NCBI RefSeq assembly: GCF_028554725.1
Contig: NC_071669.1
Location: forward strand, 5,285,501 to 5,349,500
Length of the DNA: 64,000 nucleotides
Origin: Zeugodacus cucurbitae
Lineage: Eukaryota > Arthropoda > Insecta > Diptera > Tephritidae
Direction of reading: 5' to 3'
Shown piece after piece: positions 45,321-56,040 of this stretch; within the stretch, counting starts at the first letter, position 1, and every line of letters starts with the position of its first letter. The translations under genes and the position numbers were made by a program. The notes beneath the pieces were generated by a model. The model was given only the letters and a program-made list of their open reading frames with translations, did no database searches and was not told the DNA's origin.

Positions 45321-48300
45321 GATGAAACCATTTACGAGAAGTGATTTAAAGCGATGAAAGTCAAAGTGGAAAATGGAATTTGTATAGGGAAATTCATTTT
45401 GGTCGGCATAGGTTATATCCAGTTAAGAGTTTAGCGGAATTTGTTTTATATTCCTTTGTTAACATAAACGTAGTCGCCTTCAAAACATGAATCTTCGAAA
45501 CTCTTCAAACTCGATTTTTAGGGTAGACTTTGGCTCTTTGCACTTTAAAATTCTCTTTATTTCTGGAAATAAAAATAATTCAACTCTCAAAGCCTGTGAA
45601 ATTTTAAAATTCCCGTTATTTTTTGAACACATCAAGTATGGTATTTTGATTACCGAATTATATCAAGAACTTTGTATTGATATGGTCTCATTCAATCATT
45701 GTCATATCCCACTTTTTGCGGGTTAAGGCCATCGAAACTGAATAAAAAACTGGTACCGACAGGACTTAGTCCAGCTAATTATGCCAAATTGAGCATATTT
45801 TCAATTTCCCTGCATTTTATTTGAAATAAAAGTTCAATCTCTCTAAAATCACTTTTATAAGGAACATGGAACTAGTTTTTTCATTCGTTATAACATTTTT
45901 GGAGACATTTTAATGGAACAGAGTAACCGTAATCTGCTCTTCCAAAAACTACTTTTTCACTTTTGAGGAATCCATTATACATAAGAGTTCAAAATGAAGC
46001 CCAAAGGCAGTATAGATTACTTGAAGAGTTGCTGTTTCGATTTTTCCACATCGCTTTTTGCACTAAAACCTCAGAAGCGGCTACCTTCTCCTTCCAAACC
46101 ACACTTAATGCACAGCTCTTATATCATTATAATAATATTATATTTACAAAATTTATGAAATTTCAAACAGCTTGGCATGCGCAAAAAAAATCACAACTAA
46201 TTTCATAAAAAGTCCCCCAGCGCTTGCAAGGCATTGACATTTGCCTGCGTGCCGACGTACGCTGCACGCACACAACACTTGTAACTTTTGACATTGACAA
46301 GCCATCGTGACCAACGACGCCTGTCGACCCAAAGTCAGCAGCGCAAACACGACAACAAAGCGCCGCTCGCTTACACACACGCACACACTTCGATGGCTGA
46401 CGACTGACAACTGGTGGATGGCGACCAAATGGGCCTGATGTCTATGCCCAAAAGCAAGAACAATGCCCGTCAGCGTTGACGTTGTTTAAAAGCGAACGAG
46501 CGAACGAACGGCCAACTGACAGGCGTGCTAACTGTCTTTAACAATAGAGACACATGCAATTGACTGCAGCTGCTGACTCGCTGGCTGGCGGCCGCACTCA
46601 ACGCAATTGCCTGCCTTCAAACGGCTCATGTATTTCACTTAGTTTTGCTCATTTCATTCGGTGTGTTGGCTTTTTGCTGCCACTCATATATATATTTCTA
46701 TATTTATTTCGTTATCTGCCTGGCTGTGTGTGTGCCTATGTGCCTTTTGACCAAACAAAAGATCTGTCACCGTTGCCGCCAGCCACCGCTCACACTCTTT
46801 GGAGTCCACAAAGTGGTCACTAACCCAGCAACAGACAGAGCAGCGTATCCCCCACGTGACTGCCGGCAAAGTATAAAAATAAACAAAAGTTCACAACAAA
46901 AAACAACAACAAGCAAGTAAAACCAAAAACAAAAAAGGTTTGAAAAACCCAAACAGCAACAACAACAACTTCATCAGCAAATCCAGCTGAAATGTACACA
47001 CTAAAAGAGAGAAATGTGCAAAACAAACGCTGTCCAGCTCCTCTTTACTCTTTCTCCACTTCTGCTGCACCAGCGCAGCGTTCCCTGTGGACCTTAAACT
47101 GCCTTTTGTTGTAAACACTTTACTTTTGTGCTTAGCTTCTGTTATTATTATTATTTTTTTAGTTTTATTTTTCTCGTTTTTGTTTTTGTTTTTTCTTTTT
47201 ATTTTTGTTGTTATTTTTAGTTTTCTGTATTCTGTTGTGTTTTGCTTTGGTTTTACTTTCTTTATTATTGTTGTTGCTATTATTGTTTATGTGTAGCCTT
47301 TGTTTTTGCCGCTATCACTGTCACTGCCGGCCACTGGGATATTTTTGACTTCAAGTGACCTTCGCTTGTCATTTATAATTTTCGTTAGTCATGCTCACAT
47401 AAACATATACGCGTCTATGAGCTGTTTGTCAGCGGTCATCTATATATAGTATGGGTGTTGGCATTTTGAGTGCAAATAACTTTAAAGAGTGTGGAAAAAA
47501 CTGAAAACAAGAGTAGTCAATTGCTCAGAGTCAAACTCATTTAAAGATAATTTTAAGAGGAGAAAATATTTAGAAATTATATCACATTCTCCTGCTTAAG
47601 CGCTGGCCTGAACATTCAGATAATTAATTCGCACTTTATGAGTATCGAGAAGTATGAAAATATGTTTATCTCTTGATCTAAGGGTAGGAACTGTGGAACG
47701 GAGATACTTTTAATTTATAATTATACTTTCCGGAAGTGCATTCCAAACATATTACTCTGTATACTATTATTTTAAGCTCGATAGTGATATTTTCGATCTC
47801 CTCAACCGATTACGAAAGTTTGTTGAAACAATTTTAGACTAAGGGTACATCTTTCCAACCGTTATCGGTATATATTTGCTTGAATCGTATCACTATACTC
47901 CAGAACATCGTGAGAGCATCTGGAGCAGGTTTTATCATGAAATATTGCTATCGATCGAGTTATGCGGTATTTTCATAAATGAATCCTAACTCATTTATGG
48001 GGCGATAATGTTTGACAACTTTTTTTTTCATTTTTTTTTTTCTGAACCATCAACATCTCAAGAATATTGTGTTAAAGTTTTAGGTCATTCGGAAAAAAAC
48101 TAACGAAGTTACAGCAGGTTGAATAACGGTACCTCCAGCTACCTGCGCTGAGTGTACAAAACTTTGAATCGATTTTCCCAAATATGTCATTTTTAAAGTT
48201 GGTGATCAGCCTACAGAAAAAACTACTGCATCCATCGTTTTGAAATTTTGAACAAATATTCTACATATATATAGTCGAGTTTTTCCAAAAATTACTAACA

Positions 48301-48779
48301 ATTTTACAATAACAAATAGGTCGATTTCTTCGTCTAAAATCGTCATTTTGGCTTGAAATGGTACCAAAAATTGAAAAATTAAAAAAAACTCGACGTCAAT
48401 TGAAAGAGAAACTAATAAACTAAAGAAAGCATTTTGATTTTTTTGTTTCGGTTGATCCAGTGATGCTGTAGGCTGGTCACCGCACAAAAACTTATTTTCG
48501 AGGTACCTGCAGAGATCGACGATAAATCCGTTATTCCTCGCTATTTTTCGATAAAACTTGTTTTAAGTATCCTTCAAATGTTGTACTTTCATATAATAAT
48601 AAGTAAAATAACTCTACAGCAAATATTTTTTCTAAAAAAATTCATGAAAAATGGTCTTTTTTCGACGAAACAAACCTTACCCCGAAAACGAATTATGAGA
48701 TATTTTCCTAAATCATTCCAACCTCATTTATGTTTCGTAGTCTTATTAATTTTTCAAAAAAAATTCCCACAACAACGTC
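45321..48779. other. Background DNA, no gene recognised
   Basis: AT-rich and partly T-rich (47140-47290) non-coding sequence. I see no recognisable coding frame or transposon ends. Confidence 0.4.
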
Positions 48780-49540
48780 GGCCCCATAAATCCAAAATGT
48801 TTCGGGTATACAATATATAAATATATAGTATAGTAAAGGCTCTACATAGTTCAACCCTTACTTGAAGATATCTCATTGAAGGCATAACTTATCGAGCTTA
48901 AAGAGGCACCTGTCCAGGTGGTGCTAGAGTATGGTCGAAATTTCGATTCTAGGATAGAATAGGATCATACTATAGTACCAGAATACGAGGTATTCCATAG
49001 AACAATCCATCCTCAATCTTTACTTCTTGGAGCATAGTCATATTAATGTTTAAAAAATATTCGACAACAAGAGTATGAGAGAGCTTTCTGAAGGTTGACA
49101 CCAAAGATCCAAAATATTTCGGATAAATATTACATAAGTAGCCGTAATAGGAAGATATCTTAATCAAATCACAGTTTATCGAGCTTAAAGAGACACCTGT
49201 CCAGGTAATGCTGGAGTATGGTCGAAATTTTGATTCTAGAATAGAGTAGGTACCAGATTATGAGGTATTCCATAGAACAATCCTCAACTATCTTTACGAT
49301 TCGTATCACGGTCATTCTACATCAAGAGTATGAGGGACCTTCAGGCACAAGGTGTAGGTGGGCCCCATAGATTTAAAATGTTTCGGGTATAGATTACTTA
49401 AATAGCCGTAAAGAGTCTACAGATTTGAACCTTAACTTGAAGATATCTCATTCAAGACATAAGAAAAAACTGTTCAGGGGATGCTGGAGAATGGTCGAAA
49501 TTTTGATCCTAGGATAAGGTAGTAAAGTATGTTAACAGCT
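48780..49540. repeat. Tandem repeat of about 280 bp, three units
   Basis: 'atggtcgaaattt' lies at 48931, 49218 and 49491 (spacings 287 and 273). Each unit also holds '(a)tccaaaat(g/a)tttcgg', 'cttgaagatatct', 'cctgtccaggt' and 'gaggtattccatagaacaatcc' (the last in two units). The third unit is truncated. No coding capacity. Confidence 0.65.
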
Positions 49541-51830
49541 CTTAGGTCTCTCTCGGTTGAACAAATGGTTCGCAAACTTTTCATATGACTTTTGTATACA
49601 ATATTTTTATATGGCTGTGTAGTAGTAATATTCCTGAAATATGTGAAAACCCAAATATCATCAAACTATCAGCACTCTCAAATAACGTGCATTGTCACTC
49701 AAAAATAACGCGCTCATCGTTGCTACGCTCACAATGTCGCAGCTTAGTGTGTATTTTAATTACTCACCACATTGTGGCATGAAAACCGCTACAAAATATC
49801 ACTTTTACGCGCACAAAATGTGAAACTATAACGCTAGTTGAAGCGAGTGTGACAGCGACAACAACAACAAATGCCATACAACAACAACAAGGGATAATAC
49901 AAAATAGCAAAATTACAACAAAATAACGCATACGCCAGCTGAGAGGCAATAACAAACTGAAGTGTAATGGAGGTATATGTATAACGGTATAACTGTTTGT
50001 ACGTATATCACTATATGTATATACAAAGCTAGTATAGAAACTATCCATAAATACCTATAGCTATATATGTATGTTGAGGCACATATCTCAAACTAAACAA
50101 ATTTGGCACGCGAACGCTGTCGATTGAGTAAAGAGTTAAGACACTCACACATACATATATATATAAATTTTTGAATAAGCCATAATATTTGCAGCCTTTC
50201 AGGTGCTACAGCCCAAAAGCGTACGTGTATATTTGTTGCCATTACGCTTGCGTTGACAAACTAACGGTATTGGCGCTAAGTTGGCAGCGAAGTAGACAAA
50301 CACACACACACACTACAACATATGAGCTCTTGTTTATATATACACATACTCATACATATATATGTGTGTGTGTGCAAAAGTCTTATCCACCGTACCGACG
50401 ACGTCGAAGGACATTTCGTTGTGCTTGCAACGTGTGCGCACGTTCGATTTTGTTGGCAATAAATTATGCAAAAATCGAATAATGTGCTTTGGCAAAGCTA
50501 TTGCAACTCCTCCAGCTAAAAGTCGTTCGGTTGAATTTGTTTTTGGGGCGACTGTTGCTGCTCTGGATGGCGCTTGCAACGCGTTGGCTTGGTGGCAGCC
50601 GTTAAACACAACTCAAGCGTAACGCAACATAAAATTGTATGGCAAAGTAAACTGAATTACGAGCGCACGCGTGTGGTACACACACGGACTCACACTCACA
50701 CTCAGACATATACCAATACAAAGCCAATTCGCTCGCTGTGGCACTGAAAGTTTTCACTCATACTCATGCCGTTGGAAAGGTGCGACGTGCCGCCATTGCT
50801 CATTGACTACGTGCGTACGTGTTGCATGCATTTAATATTGCGTTATTGTTGTTGTTGTTGTTGTTAGTCATATGTGAGCGCATACCGTTTTACTCATTTT
50901 CTCATTTGCACTTTACTTTTGTTCTTTTTCTTCTTTTGTGCGCGTTCATTTTATTATAATTTTGCCGTTATTTGGCGGCGCAGCGTGGCAAGCCACATAA
51001 ATAACGGTACTACTAAGTGGTGTGTGGTGTTGTCGTGCCACCTAAGCAGAAATATTGTGGCGAGCAGTTGTGTTGAATTTGACTGCTTGTAGGCCAAGTA
51101 TTTATCTATTTATTTTACGTTCATAAATGTACCTATACTCTCCCCTACCGTTACACATTTACAATCACAGATTTTACCGCTATTCGCGCGTGTTTTCATT
51201 AATTTGCCATGTTGCACGCGCTTTTCGTATTTTAACGTATATTAGTCACATTTTCTACCTACTCCATTCATATACTTCCTCTCCCCTGTATGTGGCTCTC
51301 CAGCCTGTGCTCACGCTCTGCGTTATCGGTCGCAGCCACTGGTGCGTATGAGTGATTTTAATTAGTCTTATTACCCAGCAAATATTGGCGCATGGATTTT
51401 GTGCCTCTGCGTGTGTGGGTGTGTGCCACCTTGTGGGTGGACAAATTGAAAAATACGACCATAAGTAGCATTAGTATGCCAATATTAATTACATTTTTGT
51501 ATGTTTAGCTGTTGAATTGCTGTGCAAATGCCAGTGCAGTGAAGCAAACCAAACAGTCTGCGGTGGCACAATTGACCCCAAAAAATATAAAAAATGTGGA
51601 ATTAAAAATTCTGAAAATTAGTACATGGAAAAATATACTTGGTGACAGGTTTTAGGGGCATCAACTGGATTTCTATACAAATTTTCAGTTTATTTCTATA
51701 ATAAAAAAATATTGATGTAAAGTAAAGTGCTTTAATTTAGCTGAATTTATGAATTTGGGTAGAAAAAGAAAAGTTTAATTATCAGTTATAGTCAGCAAGT
51801 GGGTCTAAATCGCTGAATTATCTCAATCTC
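49541..51830. other. Background DNA, no gene recognised
   Basis: Non-coding, with CA/TG microsatellites near 50299-50312 and 50361-50372 and (TTG)n at 50845-50865. A near match to the ATACGCC motif lies at 49923. No gene recognised. Confidence 0.4.
49923..49940 (+). promoter_or_regulatory. TTAC..ATACGCC motif variant
   Basis: ATAACGCATACGCCAGCTG: TAAC replaces TTAC, the rest is conserved. Confidence 0.28.
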
Positions 51831-52029
51831 TAAGAATTATTTATTGAAAATACCATCAAAAGATATAACAAAGGTATTATAAGACTAAAATTGTAAGCGG
51901 CCTCCTAAGAACATGCTAGTGAGATAATAAACGTGAAATTTACTCCGAAAAATATGTTATTAAGTATATTAAACTTGTAAACTGACTCTTAAAACATGCT
52001 ATTGAAAGAATAAACTTGAAAGCGAACTA

Positions 52030-52973
52030 AAGGGTGATTTTTTAAGAGCTTGATAACTTTTTAAAAAAAAAAAACGCATAAAATTTGCAAAATCTCATCG
52101 GTTCTTTATTTGAAACGTTAGATTGGTTCATGACATTTACTTTTTGAAGATAATTTCATTTAAATGTTGACCGCGGCTGCGTCTTAGGTGGTCCATTCGG
52201 AAAGTCCAATTTTGGGCAACTTTTTCGAGCATTTCGGCCGGAATAGCCCGAATTTCTTCGGAAATGTTGTCTTCCAAAGCTGGAATAGTTGCTGGCTTAT
52301 TTCTGTAGACTTTAGACTTGACGTAGCCCCACAAAAAATAGTCTAAAGGCGTTAAATCGCATGATCTTGGTGGCCAACTTACGGGTCCATTTCTTGAGAT
52401 GAATTGTTCTCCGAAGTTTTCCCTCAAAATGGCCATAGAATCGCGAGCTGTGTGGCATGTAGCGCCATCTTGTTGAAACCACATGTCAACCAAGTTCAGT
52501 TCTTCCATTTTTGGCAACAAAAAGTTTGTTAGCATCGAACGATAGCGATCGCCATTCACCGTAACGTTGCGTCCAACAGCATCTTTGAAAAAATACGGTC
52601 CAATGATTCCACCAGCGTACAAACCACACCAAACAGTGCATTTTTCGGGATGCATGGGCAGTTCTTGAACGGCTTCTGGTTGCTCTTCACCCCAAATGCG
52701 GCAATTTTGCTTATTTACGTAGCCATTCAACCAGAAATGAGCCTCATCGCTGAACAAAATTTGTCGATAAAAAAGCGGATTTCACATTTCGAACCGAACA
52801 CTGATTTTGGTAATAAAATTCAATGATTTGCAAGCGTTGCTCGTTAGTAAGTCTATTCATGATGAAATGTCAAAGCATACTGAGCATCTTTCTCTTTGAC
52901 ACCATGTCTGAAATCCCACGTGATCTGTCAAATACTAATGCATGAAAATCCTAACCTCAAAAAAATCACCCGT
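52030..52973 (-). mobile_element. Tc1/mariner-superfamily deletion derivative
   Basis: The left end AAGGGTGATTTTTTAAGAG and the inverted right end ACGGGTGATTTTTTTGAGG form terminal inverted repeats, with TA on each side (52028-52029 and 52974-52975). The 944-bp element keeps its ends, start codon region and the catalytic two-thirds of its transposase, but lacks an internal segment. It is inserted in the 42-bp minisatellite. Intact ends mean it could have been mobilised in trans. Confidence 0.85.
52137..52860 (-). pseudogene. Internally deleted mariner-type transposase
   Basis: From the ATG at 52860 (reverse) the protein starts MNRLTNEQRLQIIEFYYQNQ, then the frame is broken at a deletion junction near 52768-52776. 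After it the frame runs open to a stop at 52137. The catalytic core is intact: FSDEAHFWLN (first Asp), WFQQDGATCHTA (second) and CDLTPLDYFLWG (third). There are 36 residues between the second and third Asp, or 41 if the Asp of PLDY is counted, which would suit rosa/DD41D-type elements. About 120 residues, including most of the helix-turn-helix region, are missing, so no active protein is expected. The long undamaged catalytic part suggests a young copy. Confidence 0.85.
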
Positions 52974-53299
52974 TATTTAAACTATGCTAGTTAAGGAGTA
53001 AATATGTAAGCCGTTTCTTAAAAGTATGCTAATTAAAGGATAAACTTGTAAGCCGCTCCTTAAAAGTATGCTAGTGAAAGAATAAACATGTAAGCTATCA
53101 CCTAAAAGTAAGCTAGTGAAGAAAATAACTTGTAAGCTGACTTCTAAAAGTATGCCTGTAATGTATTAAACTTGTAAGCTGACTCTTAGAAGTATGCTAG
53201 TGTTTGATTTAACTTGTAAGCTGACTCTTAGAAGTATGCTAGTGAAGAAAAAGGGATGTAAGCTGACTCCTAAAAGTATGCTATTGCTTATTCAGTTCT

Positions 53300-55420
53300 T
53301 TAGAAGGCTTGAAACGTTTTCTAGCATACTTTTTATTGAGAAAAGCTTCAGAGTTTAAAATTAAATTTTTGTATCTTTCATTTCATATATACTATGAAGT
53401 TTGTAGAATATATGTAAGGCAGTTGATATTTATCATGGTAATGGCTTTAATGACGAGTAAATAGAAGAACATACAATAATCGAATGTTAATAAATTTTCC
53501 TTCGATCAAATTGGTAATAATAAATATGAAAAAAAAACACGTTATCTCTCTACATGCATTTGAAGACGGCTTAAAAGTCTGAAACACACCTCTTTTACCA
53601 AACAAATAAGCTTATTAGCCGCTTATATGAAGAACACTAATTCTAATAGACTTAAATATACCGAAAAATACTTCAAAAAATACGTCAAATAAGTCTAAAA
53701 GCACCCTAATCCCGTTCATAAGCTACTAGAAAATTCCTTTTACCAAACTTTTTCTCACTGTGCAACATCACATTAACACCAACAAAGCCAACTGGCATTG
53801 TCTTTTTTTCCAATTTTCATCCACTTTGACAACGACATAAGCTCAAGCAGCTTTGTAGTGTGTGCACCAGCACTCATTGGTGCCCCATATGATGCCTACA
53901 TATTAATCCATTAAAGGCCACCACCGGCCCCAAAGCATTTCCTGTCGATACTCAATAAAATTTCCGACTTAGGCAAGTTTTCTTCGTGCCTCGTGCTTTC
54001 TTTACACTTTTTCTTAAGCTTTTTCTTAGTAGCTGACTTAGCAAAAGTTTGCATTTTATGCAATGTTTGATCAACAAACTGGACGGCGAAAGGATAGAGA
54101 ACAGCGTTGACAATGTGTAAAGTACATACGTTTATTTATGTGTGTGTTGGTTGCAAAAGTGCATATGGCTAATGACAACAACAATAATATATGCATGTGT
54201 GTGTGCTACAACAACAAAAGATTACCAACATTGACTTAAGTCATTACCCTACTCATCTGCCAAATTGCACTTCAGTTACATTGGTGCTTCTGTTGCTGTT
54301 GTTTTCGGATTGAAGCCAGCACTCTACAACAACAACAACAGCAAAAATATCGATCTAACGCTTGCTACAAACAACCGTAAGCAACTTGGTCTTTGTCGTT
54401 TACAGTGGCGGCGTGTCATTGCTTGCTTGCTGCTGTCATTTAGCATTGTTCAATAATAGCAGCATATGCAATAACAACAACAACAACAGTAAGCAGCAGC
54501 AGCAGTAGTAATATCGATGATAATGGCTGCTTGCATATATGTATGAACTCGTTGTTGAGCTGTTGAGCTAAGGATTTGTGCTGATGCTTCTGCTTTGCAA
54601 GTAATTTACTTGAAAGGCTCTGCTGTGCGTCTGTGAGTCTCTCTCTCTCTGTGTGTGTGTATGTGTGACGCATATTTGAAGTGTCATCGATCTATTGAAG
54701 GAAGAGACAGACGCAGGCATATAGTGCTCATGCATATGCATGTATTAGTCCCATTCACTGCGTGCGTCTTCCACACAACGTTCTTGACTTGACTTGACTT
54801 GCAAGTCATTGTTTAGCCTCTGAGCTCATTGGAAATCTTTTGATGCCAAGGCACATACACACACTCAGATGAGATGAGATGAGTTTTCTGCTTAGTGCTT
54901 ATTGTTTTCAGCATTCGAGTGTTGTTGCTGTTGCTGTTGTTGCTCGTAATTTCCTGTTAAAATTGTAATTTGCTTGTATTAATGAAATTATTGCGATAAT
55001 AGCTTTGGCCAAGTAATGGATAATTTAAATTCTTGCAACTCATTTGACATTTGTTCAACAGGCAGTTATTGGCATTTGTCGGACACGTCTCCATGGAATT
55101 TGCAATTTTGGCTTGCTCTGCGGTCATTGTTGAGTCATGCTCAGATACAGATAAATATTGTTGTTGTATTAGTACGAATATGTGATATTATTATGGGTTC
55201 TGGGAAAATACTTAAGCAGATTAATATGGGTAATCATATTATTTTATAATTATATTTAATATTAATTGAGTCATATTTTAAAAATTTTCGATTGAAATCC
55301 CAAAATTATTGCTTTAGTATTTTGCTTTCATCTTAAAAGCAATCTTTAGATAGATAGAATTAAGAATTATTTATTGAAAATATCAATATTGAGGGGATAA
55401 TCGAGCTCTTAGAGGTCTTA
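53300..55420. other. Background DNA between the two minisatellites
   Basis: Non-coding. The 53330-53470 flank (gttgatatttatcatgg, aatgacga) is echoed after the second array near 56150-56190. (CAA/CAG)n runs lie near 54330 and 54475-54505. No gene recognised. Confidence 0.4.
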
Positions 55421-55424
55421 AATT

Positions 55425-56040
55425 GTAAGCTGGCTATTAAAAGTGTGCTAGTAAATGATTAAACTTGTAAGCCGGCTCTTAAAAGTAACTTAGTAAAAGA
55501 TAAAACTTGTAAGCTGTCATCTAAAAGTAGGCTAGTGAAAGAATACACTTGTAAGCTGACTCCTGAAAGAGTTCTAGTGCAAGAATAACCTTGTAAACTG
55601 ACTCATAAAATTAGGATAGAATAAGTGATAGAATAAATTTGTAAGCTGACTCTTAAAAATATGCTAGTGTAAGAATAAACGTGTAAGCAGACTTCTAAAA
55701 TTAATCTATTGAAAGAATAACCTTGTATGCTGACTCCTGAAAGAATGATAGTGAAAAAATAGCCTTGTAAGCTGACTCATAAAATTATGTTAGTGATACA
55801 ATAAATTTGTAAGTGATACAATAATCTTATAAGCAGACTTCTAAAATTAAATTAGTGATTAATTAATCTTGCAATCTGACTCTTAAAAGTATACTACCGT
55901 AAGAATAAATTTGTAAGCAGACTTCTAGAATTAATATAGTAAAAGAATAAACTTGTAAGCAGACTGCTAAAAGTATGCTAGTGTCAGAATGTACTTGTGA
56001 GCTGGCTCTTAAAATCATGCTAGTGAATGAGAGACGTATG
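55425..56040 (+). repeat. Second 42-bp minisatellite of Su(Hw)-like units
   Basis: Phase marks lie at 55425, 55467, 55509, 55551, 55593, 55641, 55683, 55725, 55767, 55809, 55871, 55913, 55955 and 55997, nearly all 42 apart, with a half unit at about 55829. The consensus is the same as in the first array, but the AAAAGTATGCTAG core is more decayed. The upstream flank 'aagaattatttattgaaaat' is shared with the first array (51833), so the two blocks are segmental duplicates. Confidence 0.8.

Larger units (their letters stand above)
51893..53290 (+). repeat. 42-bp minisatellite of Su(Hw)-like sites, interrupted by a mariner
   Basis: The phase marker 'gtaagc' or a variant lies at 51893, 51933, 51977, 52018, 53006, 53048, 53090, 53132, 53174, 53216 and 53258. 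The last seven are exactly 42 apart. Removing the mariner (52030-52973 plus one TA) leaves the period unbroken. Most units contain CCTAAAAGTATGCTAGTG, the reverse of a Su(Hw)-like GCATACTTTTAGG core. Eleven units recalls the about twelve-site gypsy insulator. Confidence 0.8.

Noticed and set aside
55425..56040. CRISPR-like regular spacing
   Set aside because: The whole 42-bp unit is repeated, not a repeat with unique spacers, and the DNA is eukaryotic. It is a minisatellite.
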